DNA of 64,000 nucleotides, taken from assembly GCF_039908635.1 (NCBI RefSeq), contig NZ_CP150918.1, positions 3,219,001 through 3,283,000 of the forward strand, read 5' to 3'. Below are positions 54,937 to 63,567 of the stretch, in pieces (positions within the stretch are counted from its first letter, which is position 1; each line of letters opens with the position of its first letter). Source of the DNA: Pseudomonas purpurea. GTDB lineage: Bacteria > Pseudomonadota > Gammaproteobacteria > Pseudomonadales > Pseudomonadaceae. Made by a program: the position numbers and the translations under genes. The notes under the pieces are model-generated. The model was not told the origin of the DNA. It did no database searches and saw nothing but the letters and a program-made list of their open reading frames with translations.

Positions 54937-56493
54937 ATGCATTCAAGCGCCGCCCTGCTGACTCGGTCGGGCCAACTGCTCCTGCTTGGGGCACTGGGCC
55001 TTGGCGGTTGCATGCGCGTGGGGCCGGACTTTCAACCGCCCGGCGAAGCGTGGATCAAGCTCTGGGAGAGCCCCGCACTTGAGCAGTCCAGCCAACAGGG
55101 GCTGAGTCCGGATATCCGTCAGTGGTGGCAGGTCTTCGCCGACCCGGTCCTCGACGCCCTGATTGCCGAATCGGATGCACACAACGCCAACCTGAAAATC
55201 ATGGGCCTGCGTGTGATGGAAGCCCGCGCGCAACTGGGCATTGCCCAGAGCGGGCGATACCCGCAGTTGCAACAAGCCAGCGCCGAGAGCCTGTACACAC
55301 ACCGCAGCCAATCCAGCGGGAGCAACCCTCAGGACAGCCGCTTCTGGCAGTACAGTGCCGGGTTCGACATCGGCTGGGAGCTGGACTTCTGGGGACGCTT
55401 CAGCCGTGCCATCGAATCGTCCGATGCCAGCTACTTCGCCGCTCAGGCCAACTATGAAGATGCACGCGTACTGCTGCGCGCCCAAGTGGCGCAAACCTAC
55501 TTCTCCCTGCGCACCACTGAAGCACGATTGCGCGTTGCTCGGGAAAACGCCCGGCAGCAAAGGCGCAACTTTGAGATCACCGAAAAGCTGTTCAAGAGCG
55601 GCCAAAATGCCGAACTCGATTTGCAACAGGCCAAGACCCAGTACCTGGGCACCCTAAGCAGCATTCCCGACCTCGAAGACCAGGTGCAGCGCACCCGCAA
55701 TGCACTGGCCGTGCTGATCGGGCAACCGCCCGGCGCATTGCCGCATCGGGTGGAAAGTGAAGGATTGATCCCGCTGATCGACCGCGCCGTGTTGCAAGAC
55801 GTCCCGGCCAACCTGCTGCTGCGTCGGCCCGATGTACGCGCAGCAGAGCTGAATGTCGCCGCCCAGTCGGCGCTGATCGGTGTGGCCAAAAGCGATTTCT
55901 ATCCGTCGCTGACCTTGTTCGGGAGCATTGTCTGGTCGGCCAATTCACTGGGTGGAACCTCAAATAGCCTGGACCTGATCGGCGGCCCCAGCCTGCGCTG
56001 GAACCTGTTCGACCACGGTCAGATCAGCAACAACGTGCGCGTGCAGGATGCGCGGTTGCAACAGTTGATCGAAGCCTATCGCGACAAAGTCCGCCAGGCA
56101 GCACGCGAGGCCGACGATGCCGCCAGCGGCCTGAGCCGATCTCTGGAGCGCGAGCGCATCCTGCGCGAAGGCGAAATCGCCGCCAGGCGCTCGCTGGTGC
56201 TGGCCAGCGCTCAGTACCGTGAAGGCTACTCAGATTTTCAGCGGGTGCTGGATGCCCAGCGTGCATTGCTTGAACAACAAGACAACTACCTGATCAGCCG
56301 GAGCAATGCCGTGAGCAATCTGATTGCCCTTTACAAGGCGTTGGGAGGCGGCTGGTACAGCGCGCAACCCACTGTCGATCAAGCCACCCGCCAAGTGATG
56401 GAAAAACGCACTGACTGGGGTGACCTGCTGAAAGAGCCCGCAGCTGCACAGCCGGCCTTTCCCACGCCGCACGGGGTAACCGTCGATGAATGA
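54937..56493 (+). CDS. Outer-membrane efflux factor, NodT/OprM-like lipoprotein
   Basis: A 518-residue TolC-family protein with lipobox LGGC in LLLLGALGLGGCMRVGPDFQ. Typical features: WWQVFADPVLDALIAESDAH, two long coiled-coil hairpins (ARLRVARENARQQRRNFEIT; LERERILREGEIAARRSLVL) and LLLRRPDVRAAELNVAAQSA. It forms the trimeric exit duct. GGAAAAG precedes ATG 54937. The next gene overlaps its end by eight bases. Confidence 0.93.
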   Translation: MHSSAALLTRSGQLLLLGALGLGGCMRVGPDFQPPGEAWIKLWESPALEQSSQQGLSPDIRQWWQVFADPVLDALIAESDAHNANLKIMGLRVMEARAQLGIAQSGRYPQLQQASAESLYTHRSQSSGSNPQDSRFWQYSAGFDIGWELDFWGRFSRAIESSDASYFAAQANYEDARVLLRAQVAQTYFSLRTTEARLRVARENARQQRRNFEITEKLFKSGQNAELDLQQAKTQYLGTLSSIPDLEDQVQRTRNALAVLIGQPPGALPHRVESEGLIPLIDRAVLQDVPANLLLRRPDVRAAELNVAAQSALIGVAKSDFYPSLTLFGSIVWSANSLGGTSNSLDLIGGPSLRWNLFDHGQISNNVRVQDARLQQLIEAYRDKVRQAAREADDAASGLSRSLERERILREGEIAARRSLVLASAQYREGYSDFQRVLDAQRALLEQQDNYLISRSNAVSNLIALYKALGGGWYSAQPTVDQATRQVMEKRTDWGDLLKEPAAAQPAFPTPHGVTVDE

Positions 56494-57616
56494 ACCCTCC
56501 CAGGAAGCGCCTGCCCCCAAAGCGCCGGAACCAGCCTCCGACCCTTCAAGAAAAGGGCTCAAGTGGGTGCTTCTGCTCGTTCTCTTCAGCCTGATCTGGT
56601 ACTTGCTGGCTGACCGCTTTACACCCTACACGCAACAGGCCCGGGTGGGCGCCTTTGTGATTCCGGTGGCCAGCGAAGTGGCGGGGCGGGTAACCCGCGT
56701 GAATGTGCGCAACAATCAGGACATCAAGGCTGGCGACATCTTGTTCGAGGTAGACCCGCAGCCGTATCAAATCGCCGTTGATCGTGCGCGCGCGGACCTT
56801 GAGTCAACACGCCGACAGATTGGCGCCAGCACCGCGGGCATTATGTCGGCGCAAGCCTCCTTGCGGGCCGCCCAGGCCAATGAACTCAAGGCCCGGCAAG
56901 ATAATCAGCGACTTGAAGGCTTGTACCGCCAGGACCCGGGAACCATTTCCGTGCGCCTGCTCGAAGTGTCTCGCGCCAATCGCGAACAAGCGGTCAGCCA
57001 GGTAGCCGCTGCTCGCGCCGAAGTTCAGCGGGCCCGCGAACAGGAAGGCGGCAGCGAGGAAGAAAATGCCCTGCTGCGTAGCGCCGCGACGGCGCTGTCA
57101 AAAGCCGAACTGGACCTGGCCAACACCCGCACAGGTGCACGCTCGGCGGGCCTGATCACGGACCTGCGCACCGACGTTGGTCAATTTGCCGCTGCCGGCA
57201 ACCCGGTGATGACGCTGATTGCCATCCACGATGTGTGGATCAGCGCAGACATGACCGAGAACAACCTGGGCCTGGTCAAGCCCGACACACCGGTTGCCAT
57301 CGTACTGGACGCGCTACCCGGCACAGTGTTCGAGGGACGTGTCCGCAGTGTCGGCTACGGGGTCAGCGTGGGCCCGACAACAGCACCCGGCACCCTGCCG
57401 AGCATTCAGAACAGCCGCGACTGGCTGCGGCCAGCACAGCGATTCCCGGTGATTGTCGAGTTTTCCGCAGAGTCTTTGAACATGCTACGTGACGGCCGTG
57501 CCATCCGCGCCGGCGGCCAGGCTGAAGTCATGGCCTTCCCCACCCAAGGCAATCCGCTTAACCCGGTGAGTCGCTTGTTCTTGCGGCTGATGAGCTGGCT
57601 GTCCTATGCCTACTAA
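56486..57616 (+). CDS. HlyD-family periplasmic adaptor
   Basis: A 376-residue membrane-fusion protein. One inner-membrane anchor (LKWVLLLVLFSLIWYLLADR) follows a Pro/Ala-rich tail; lipoyl half-motifs AGRVTRVNVRNNQDIKAGDI and GLITDLRTDVGQFAAAGNPV flank a coiled coil (DRARADLESTRRQIGAST and onward), then a beta-barrel (FEGRVRSVGYGVSVGPTTA). It couples the inner-membrane protein to the outer-membrane factor. It overlaps the next gene by 11 bases, so all three genes are co-translated. Confidence 0.92.
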   Translation: MNEPSQEAPAPKAPEPASDPSRKGLKWVLLLVLFSLIWYLLADRFTPYTQQARVGAFVIPVASEVAGRVTRVNVRNNQDIKAGDILFEVDPQPYQIAVDRARADLESTRRQIGASTAGIMSAQASLRAAQANELKARQDNQRLEGLYRQDPGTISVRLLEVSRANREQAVSQVAAARAEVQRAREQEGGSEEENALLRSAATALSKAELDLANTRTGARSAGLITDLRTDVGQFAAAGNPVMTLIAIHDVWISADMTENNLGLVKPDTPVAIVLDALPGTVFEGRVRSVGYGVSVGPTTAPGTLPSIQNSRDWLRPAQRFPVIVEFSAESLNMLRDGRAIRAGGQAEVMAFPTQGNPLNPVSRLFLRLMSWLSYAY

Positions 57617-58640
57617 GCGCGTGCCTGGGGGGCAGCGTGCGATGCGTCTGGCCACAGGCACGGCGCTGTGTCTGGCCACAAGCTTCGGCCTGGGGTTGCC
57701 AATCCCCTTTCTCGCGCCGGTGCTTGCGGTGTTACTCCTGGCTACGCTCAATCGCCCGATGCCCTTCAAGGCCGGCGTGGCCCTCGCACTGGTCGCCATG
57801 TTGACCACGGGCGCCGGCCTTTTACTGATTCCCCTCCTGCGTTACTACCCTGTCAGCGGCGTATTGCTGATTGGCACCGGTCTGTTCCTGGCGTTCCGTA
57901 TGGGGCTGCGCGGCGGCAACAACCTGATCGTGACCTTCCTGGTGATTGGCCTGACCATGATTCCGTCGGCCGGTATCGCTGATTTCGGCCTCGCGGTCAT
58001 GGTCATTGACGCGCTCGTCAAAGGATTGCTTCTGGCCGTCATTACCGTGGGCTGCAGTCATTGGCTGTTTCCCGAACCCGGCAATGCACCGACACCACCG
58101 GCAGCCCCGACCCTGGCGGCCGACGACATCGCCAGAGTGGCGCTGCGTGCAACCCTGATCGTGTTGCCGACATTTCTGTTAGCGCTGATCGACCCGGCCA
58201 GTTACTTACCCATCATCTTGAAAGCTGTCAGCCTGGGTCAACAAAGCTCCACAACGACCGCTCGCAACGCCGGGCGCGAACTCCTCGGCTCGACGTTGCT
58301 GGGCGGCCTGCTGGCCATTCTGTTCTGGTGCGCCCTGAGCCTGTTTGTGCACCTCTGGATGTTCTTTCTGTGGATGCTGCTGTTCGGCTTGATGCTGGCA
58401 CGCAAGCTGTATGCTCTGAGCCCGACCCGGCAAAGCCCGGGATTTTGGCTCAACAGCCTGCTCACGATGATTATCCTGTTGGGCCAGTCGGTTCAGGACA
58501 GCCTGGCGGGCAAGGATGTCTACACCGCCTTCGCTGTGCGTATGGGCCTGTTTATCGCCGTGACGCTTTATGCGTGCCTGATGGTCAACCTGCTCGATCA
58601 GCGCCGACAACGTGACAGTGCCAGGCAACCCGACCACTGA
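57606..58640 (+). CDS. DUF2955 membrane protein, inner-membrane part of the efflux system
   Basis: A 344-residue inner-membrane protein with about ten hydrophobic segments in two similar halves (LGLPIPFLAPVLAVLLLATL; ALVAMLTTGAGLLLIPLLRY; LLGGLLAILFWCALSLFVHL; FFLWMLLFGLMLARKLY). This is the DUF2955 type, related to FUSC/aromatic-acid exporters. With the HlyD adaptor and outer-membrane factor it should make a tripartite exporter of aromatic or amphipathic compounds; the substrate is an inference. Confidence 0.85.
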   Translation: MPTKRVPGGQRAMRLATGTALCLATSFGLGLPIPFLAPVLAVLLLATLNRPMPFKAGVALALVAMLTTGAGLLLIPLLRYYPVSGVLLIGTGLFLAFRMGLRGGNNLIVTFLVIGLTMIPSAGIADFGLAVMVIDALVKGLLLAVITVGCSHWLFPEPGNAPTPPAAPTLAADDIARVALRATLIVLPTFLLALIDPASYLPIILKAVSLGQQSSTTTARNAGRELLGSTLLGGLLAILFWCALSLFVHLWMFFLWMLLFGLMLARKLYALSPTRQSPGFWLNSLLTMIILLGQSVQDSLAGKDVYTAFAVRMGLFIAVTLYACLMVNLLDQRRQRDSARQPDH

Positions 58641-58643
58641 GGC

Positions 58644-59099
58644 TCAAGGTGTAATCTGATAACCCTTGCCCTGAAGGCAACTGGTGTAAGCCGTTGAGCT
58701 GGTCGAGGCAGTGGTTTTCTGCTGCGCCCGGCGTTCCTGACGCTGACGCGCACCGCCCACTACCGCCCCGGCCGCCGCTGTTTCCTTTGCGCGATTCTGG
58801 CGGTAGTCCTGCTTTACATCATCGTCGACGCGATCATAAATCTCGTCATGCTGACGTCCACGCACCTGCGCCCCAGCCGCCCCGGCGGCGGCCCCGACAG
58901 CGGCGCCGCGCAATCTTCCCCCGACGGGAGGGGGCGTCGTCGAGGCACTCTGACTGGCTGCCACGTTATGGCAGTCGTTGATGTCCTGCTGGATTTGTTG
59001 CGAACTCTGCCCCTTCATGGGAACAACCGTTTCAGCCCACGCCGGGGTAAGGGGAACCGACAATACGATGCACAGACTCATGGACGACAACCTGTTCAT
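58644..59099 (-). CDS. Glycine-zipper lipoprotein-like secreted protein (151 aa)
   Basis: A 151-residue exported protein with signal MNRLSSMSLCIVLSVPLTPA. The mature part has DINDCHNVAASQSASTTPPP, a Gly/Ala zipper (LRGAAVGAAAGAAGAQVRG), a charged QDYRQNRAKETAAAGAVVGG with another zipper, and a final YTSCLQGKGYQITP. Gly-zipper proteins insert in or stabilise the outer membrane. GGAGG precedes ATG 59099. Convergent with the efflux operon. Confidence 0.75.
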   Translation of the reverse strand: MNRLSSMSLCIVLSVPLTPAWAETVVPMKGQSSQQIQQDINDCHNVAASQSASTTPPPVGGRLRGAAVGAAAGAAGAQVRGRQHDEIYDRVDDDVKQDYRQNRAKETAAAGAVVGGARQRQERRAQQKTTASTSSTAYTSCLQGKGYQITP

Positions 59100-59271
59100 G
59101 ACCACCTCCGAAAGGGCTTGGCACTCTGCGATAGCGCAGGGCTGGATAGGGAGCCAACGACTTCATGCACCACAAGACAGGACTTGGCTCAAGGCAACCG
59201 GCGCAAGGATAACGTTAGCAACATTTGATGCGGGTGCCGGGTGTCGCCTCCAACGATTGCAACCAACCGGC

Positions 59272-59700
59272 CTACGCTCCCCACAAGCCAACGAAGTCAT
59301 CAAAGTGACTGGCAATAAAGCAGGAACTCTTCGAACCCGGATCAAATGCCTCAACAGCAACAGGGTGCACATCAAAGTTCAGGCAGATCAGACAACCACC
59401 TGCATCCCGTGCAATGGGCACCAATCTCACGGGAAGCCCCGGCACTCCACCTGCCCTTGAGTACCATGACACGGTGTACGGCCTTACATCAGGAGAGAAC
59501 GAAAAGAACTCGCTGATGCAGGTTCCGGTGTCGCCATATACAAATGAAGCTGCCTCTGGAGACGCTTCATCGGCATAGATGACCAAATCCAGATAGGACT
59601 CCGGAAACTTGACCTTCAATAGTGTCTCTACCTGGACAATCGTATCGGCATCAACGGATGAGCCCTGTTCGATGCCAAAAAAACTCCAGTCAATATTCAT
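59272..59700 (-). CDS. SMI1/KNR4 (SUKH-1) protein (142 aa)
   Basis: A 142-residue SUKH protein: NIDWSFFGIEQGSSVDADTI, VETLLKVKFPESYLDLVIYA, DTGTCISEFFSFSPD and RLVPIARDAGGCLICLNFDV, with a final helical FIASHFDDFVGLWG. This is the core SMI1/KNR4 pattern. It is probably an orphan immunity or a regulatory protein; no toxin is beside it. Start chosen at the natural N-terminus MNIDWSFF. Confidence 0.8.
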   Translation of the reverse strand: MNIDWSFFGIEQGSSVDADTIVQVETLLKVKFPESYLDLVIYADEASPEAASFVYGDTGTCISEFFSFSPDVRPYTVSWYSRAGGVPGLPVRLVPIARDAGGCLICLNFDVHPVAVEAFDPGSKSSCFIASHFDDFVGLWGA

Positions 59701-59900
59701 CCCTGCCCCCCGAGCTTGCATTTCTATTTGCAAGGCTGCCCTTGTCTCCTGGATGTCGTGGCTTCAACTCCAGCCGTGAATACCGGCGTCGCACCCGGCC
59801 AGACGACTCCCCGATGCGGACGAGCACACACCGGCTTCGTATCGCCCCTGCATCAAACCACCGAGACACTGAGCCTGACAATTGTCGGCTGGCCCGCCTC

Positions 59901-60788
59901 TTACCGCGAGGCAATCGATACCTCGGCAAGAAACCCCAGGTACTCCTGCGCGAAATCCAGATATGCCCGGACAATGGCGGACGGATGGCGATGCGATGGA
60001 TAGAGCAGGTTGATCTGTTGTTCGGGTAGCGGATGTTCGGGAAGCAGCACCAGTAACCCTCCATCCCGGATGGCCTTTGCTGCCAGAAAGGGGGGGAGTT
60101 CGGTGACCACATCACCCGCCAACGCACGACTGCGCAAGTGCGCGTAGTCGTTAGTGGACAGTTTGGCCTCTGGTTTGAAGACCTGCCCTCCCAAAAGCCA
60201 TGTTGCATCGGTGCCCTTGCTCCAGGTCGCGCAGGGATAATCGTGCAGGGCCTCCACGGTATCGGGTACACCCAACCGCTCAATCAGCCTCGGGCTGGCG
60301 ACGAGGATGTGACGATACGTCAGCATATGGCGCGCGATCATGGTCTCGTGCTCGATCATGCCCACGCGCAGCACCACATCGACGCCGTCTTCGATGAGAT
60401 CGATGCGTCGTTCAGTGGTGTAGACACTGAGCTGAATCTGCGGGTATCGGTCCTGAAAGGCAGACAACACGTCCCACCACGGCTCAAACGACGGTGGCAA
60501 TGACAGCCGTAAACACCCCTTTAATTGCGCCTGATCACTGACCACGGCCTGCTGGCCCTCAAGCAGCGCTTCAATGCCACGGCTGGCGTGTTCGTACAGT
60601 CGTGCGCCCGAGTCGGTGAGCTTGGTGCCGCGTACTGAACGCTCAAGCAATTGCACCTTCAACTGCTGCTCTAGCTCACGAATGCGGCGGCTCAGTGTCG
60701 GTAGCGGAATGCTCAGGCGTTCGGCCGCGGCCGACAGGCTACCGGCCTGCGCCACGCTTACAAACATCCGAATAGCGTTCAAGTCCAC
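59901..60788 (-). CDS. LysR-family regulator (GTG start)
   Basis: A 295-residue regulator. DNA-binding: DLNAIRMFVSVAQAGSLSAA then IPLPTLSRRIRELEQQLKVQ. Effector-binding domain: GCLRLSLPPSFEPWWDVLSA and YPQIQLSVYTTERRIDLIED. GTG 60788 gives the normal length with AGAGGG upstream; a longer frame is rejected. It is divergent from the quinone-oxidoreductase gene with about 130 bases between, a typical regulator-target arrangement. Confidence 0.9.
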   Translation of the reverse strand: MDLNAIRMFVSVAQAGSLSAAAERLSIPLPTLSRRIRELEQQLKVQLLERSVRGTKLTDSGARLYEHASRGIEALLEGQQAVVSDQAQLKGCLRLSLPPSFEPWWDVLSAFQDRYPQIQLSVYTTERRIDLIEDGVDVVLRVGMIEHETMIARHMLTYRHILVASPRLIERLGVPDTVEALHDYPCATWSKGTDATWLLGGQVFKPEAKLSTNDYAHLRSRALAGDVVTELPPFLAAKAIRDGGLLVLLPEHPLPEQQINLLYPSHRHPSAIVRAYLDFAQEYLGFLAEVSIASR

Positions 60789-60921
60789 GGGGGCAGCCCT
60801 CTCATATTTGAGATGAAGCCTATCCCCGATGCTTATTTTCTTCCAGATACGAGCGGCAGATAGTGCACACATCAGCTTGATCACCAACGGTTCAAGCAAC
60901 CACGTGCCTGAGGAAACAACC

Positions 60922-61908
60922 ATGAAAGCTTATGTCATTGAACAACCGGGTGGCCCGCAAGTCCTGCAGCTGCGAGATATCCCGTCACTTGAACCGACAT
61001 CGGACGAAGTGCAGATCCACGTTCGGGCGTTTGGCCTCAACCGCGCAGAGACTTACCTGCGTGCCGGAAAAATGGGCGAGATCACCGCACCACGGGTACC
61101 TGGTATCGAAGCCGTGGGCGAAGTCATCCACGACCCCGCCGGGGTCTTTCGCCCAGGTCAGCGCGTGGCGACGGCCATGGGCGGTATGCAGTTCATCCGC
61201 AACGGCAGCTATGCCGAGCAGGTGACGGTTCTGCGCAGCAACGTGGTCTCGCTGGACGGTACTTCCCTGTCATGGGAAGAGCTTGCCGCGCTGCCGCAAG
61301 CCTACCTCACCGTTTGGGGGGCGCTGGACAAGAGCCTGGCGATTCAGGCAGGTCAAACATTGCTGGTGCGCGGTGCTACCACATCGGTTGGCCTGGCCGC
61401 CATCACATATGCCAAGGCCCGCGGATTAACCGTGATCGCCACAACGCGCACGGCTGCCAATAGCCAACGCCTGCGCGAGATGGGAGCTGATGAGGTGATT
61501 ATCGACAACGGTGACATTGCTCAGCGTGTGCGCGATATCACCCATCACGGCGTGGATGCCGCCCTTGAGATTATCGGCACCGCCACGCTGCGCGACACGA
61601 TCAAGACCCTGCGACCGTTCGGTGCGGTGAGCGTTATTGGCCTGCTGGGCGGACCGCCGGTACTGGAGCAGTTTCACTTGATGCAGGACCTGCCTGCAGG
61701 GATACGCCTGAATTTCTTCCCCAGCGGTTTGTTCGGAACACCGGCGCTACCCTTGCAGGGCACACCACTGCCGTGGCTGGCAAAGGAAGTCGCAGCCGGG
61801 TCGATACCTTCCATCCGCAGCCAGACCTTTGCCTTTGATGAAGTTCCCAAGGCGCATCGCTTAATGGAAAGCGACCGCGCACTCGGCAAACTTGTCGTCC
61901 TGCTGTGA
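60922..61908 (+). CDS. Quinone-oxidoreductase/zinc-type dehydrogenase family (MDR) protein
   Basis: A 328-residue MDR-superfamily protein without catalytic zinc Cys: MKAYVIEQPGGPQVLQLRDI, FGLNRAETYLRAGKMGEI, ALPQAYLTVWGALDKSLAIQ, and a Rossmann LLVRGATTSVGLAAITYAKA with RTAANSQRLREMGADEVI. NADPH-dependent reduction of quinones or enals is the likely reaction. GAGGAAACAACC precedes ATG. Followed by a SnoaL-like protein gene 17 bases later, likely one operon. Probably controlled by the divergent LysR protein. Confidence 0.9.
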   Translation: MKAYVIEQPGGPQVLQLRDIPSLEPTSDEVQIHVRAFGLNRAETYLRAGKMGEITAPRVPGIEAVGEVIHDPAGVFRPGQRVATAMGGMQFIRNGSYAEQVTVLRSNVVSLDGTSLSWEELAALPQAYLTVWGALDKSLAIQAGQTLLVRGATTSVGLAAITYAKARGLTVIATTRTAANSQRLREMGADEVIIDNGDIAQRVRDITHHGVDAALEIIGTATLRDTIKTLRPFGAVSVIGLLGGPPVLEQFHLMQDLPAGIRLNFFPSGLFGTPALPLQGTPLPWLAKEVAAGSIPSIRSQTFAFDEVPKAHRLMESDRALGKLVVLL

Positions 61909-61925
61909 GATCAAGGAGCTGCGCC

Positions 61926-62411
61926 ATGAGAACTGCATTGATTGCGCTGACGTTCAGCACCCTACTCCTGCCCGCAACGGTGATGGCCGCAAAACCCGCC
62001 GCCAACACCGAGGTGAATGCGGCAATCACCGAGCAACTCAACCGCTATCAAGCCGCACTCAACACCTGCGACCTCGAACGGGTGATGAGCATGTACACGG
62101 ACGATGCGGTGTTCATGCCGCAGAACAGCCTCCCGGCCGTGGGCCGCAGCGCTGTTCAAGCGGCCTATCGTCGGGTGTTCGACACGATCAAACTCGATGT
62201 GCGCTTCACAATCGATGAAATCCGACTGCTATCACCGGATTGGGCATTTGCCCGTACGCGGTCCAATGGAACGGTCACGATGTTGAACAGCAACCAGCCA
62301 GCCAGGCCCGAGGGCAATCAGGAAATGTTCGTGCTGCATCGAGAGGCCGATGGCCAATGGCGCTTCGCGCGCTACATATTCTCCACTACCCAGCCACCCA
62401 AACAGCCATGA
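61926..62411 (+). CDS. Secreted SnoaL-like / NTF2-fold protein (161 aa)
   Basis: A 161-residue exported protein with signal RTALIALTFSTLLLPATVMA. The mature domain is NTF2-like: TEQLNRYQAALNTCDLERVM, MYTDDAVFMPQN, then VFDTIKLDVRFTIDEIRLLS and EMFVLHREADGQWRFARYIF. AAGGAG precedes ATG 61926. It is coupled to the quinone-oxidoreductase gene. Ligand or reaction unknown. Confidence 0.85.
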   Translation: MRTALIALTFSTLLLPATVMAAKPAANTEVNAAITEQLNRYQAALNTCDLERVMSMYTDDAVFMPQNSLPAVGRSAVQAAYRRVFDTIKLDVRFTIDEIRLLSPDWAFARTRSNGTVTMLNSNQPARPEGNQEMFVLHREADGQWRFARYIFSTTQPPKQP

Positions 62412-62509
62412 ACGCCAGGCCCCCGCTGATGCAAGGAGACGAAACCAACTGAAGCATGTCCGGTTGGGCCGTGTGTCAGGCCCGACGGTGTTGGAGGTCG
62501 GGACTGAAC

Positions 62510-62854
62510 TTACTCTTGCCTGACAATATCGACCGAGATCTCCACCGCCGGAATCATTCCTCTGTTCTCAAGCCAGTGAGTGGTGTTCCTGTCCTCGGGC
62601 CAGCCCACTCCTGGCCCATAGTCCGTGGCGACTCCATTTCGATGATCCGTGATCGTTCCTTGCAATATGTAGACGGTGCCGGGTCTGTCTTTATGAGTGT
62701 GAATCGGCCCAAAGACACCTCCAGGCTCGATGGTTACCATACGCATCCTGAGTTGGCGCCCTGCCATGCCCTCGATCTCGGGGCCGAGGTCAACCGTTGT
62801 CAGTAGCTTGACCGCAACACCTTTCGTCTCCGGTGCTATCTGTTCGTTGCTCAT
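62510..62854 (-). CDS. Cupin-domain protein (114 aa)
   Basis: A 114-residue single-domain cupin: MSNEQIAPETKGVAVKLLTT, the first cupin motif GVFGPIHTHKDRPGTVYIL with metal His, then TITDHRNGVATDYGPGVGWP, NTTHWLENRGMIPA and SVDIVRQE. GGAGAG precedes ATG 62854; an upstream extension to 63025 is rejected. Function unknown. Confidence 0.83.
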   Translation of the reverse strand: MSNEQIAPETKGVAVKLLTTVDLGPEIEGMAGRQLRMRMVTIEPGGVFGPIHTHKDRPGTVYILQGTITDHRNGVATDYGPGVGWPEDRNTTHWLENRGMIPAVEISVDIVRQE

Positions 62855-63138
62855 CGTGCTCTCCTCTCTGTACAGACAGGACCTGACTGGAAGTAGATAC
62901 CCTGCATGCGTGGACTCGGGTACGCACAGGGAAACAATCTGTCGACGGGACACCATTTTTATCGTCGCGATGTCGAGGGGGTGCGAACACACAAGGTCCA
63001 CGCTTGCATCACCGGCCACGGTCAAATCGAAAGAGTGCTCCGCTTTCGTGATTTGCTCGGGGCGCCCCTATGATTCACCAACGGTATCAAGCCTTGAAAA
63101 TGGGTGAGCGGATGACCACCTGACCTGCCCTTCACCGA

Positions 63139-63363
63139 CTACGCAGAGGGTAGACACAGGTGTGCAATCGCAGCTTGAGCCATCTCAATCTCGGCAATGG
63201 CGTCTTGGGCATGATCGGCCTTTACCCAATTAAATCGGGGATCGCCAACAATTGCGCCAATTGACTTCCTGCACAGTTCGTCGGTTTCCAAGCCTTGCCG
63301 GCAAGCCACCGCCATTACCGTTCTTAGCGCTATCTCAAGCGCAACCACTCGATCTTCGCTCAT
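63139..63363 (-). CDS. Small hypothetical protein (74 aa)
   Basis: A 74-residue mainly helical protein: SEDRVVALEIALRTVMAVAC, QGLETDELCRKSIGAIVGDP and AQDAIAEIEMAQAAIAHLCL. Such short helical proteins are common in Pseudomonas genomes. Isolated; function unknown. Confidence 0.6.
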   Translation of the reverse strand: MSEDRVVALEIALRTVMAVACRQGLETDELCRKSIGAIVGDPRFNWVKADHAQDAIAEIEMAQAAIAHLCLPSA

Positions 63364-63485
63364 GACGCAAGCCTCTGTGTAGAGCGTTAAGCGTAGACCA
63401 ATCCCAACTTCAATGAATCACGCCGCAGCGTTCAGGTACGGACCTCCCTGAAAATTGCGGGGTGTGTGACTTTCCAACAGGCAAA

Positions 63486-63516
63486 AAAACCCGTAGATCA
63501 TTGATCTACGGGTTTT
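63486..63516 (-). terminator. Terminator downstream of the tRNA-Cys fragment
   Basis: AAAACCCGTAGA and TCTACGGGTTTT form a 12-bp stem with TCATTGA loop; T run on the minus strand. Its placement just after the tRNA 3' end is typical for tRNA genes. Confidence 0.8.
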
Positions 63517-63522
63517 CAAGAG

Positions 63523-63552
63523 TGGAGGCCGAGGTCGGAATCAAACCGGCGT
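63523..63552 (-). repeat. 3' fragment of tRNA-Cys, possible attachment-site scar
   Basis: On the minus strand the sequence ends GATTCCGACCTCGGCCTCCA, matching the T arm, acceptor and CCA end of tRNA-Cys. The 5' half is absent: upstream is the autotransporter C-terminus within 16 bases. This is what an integration event at a tRNA gene leaves behind. Confidence 0.6.
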
Positions 63553-63567
63553 ATGCGGCCCCAAGGC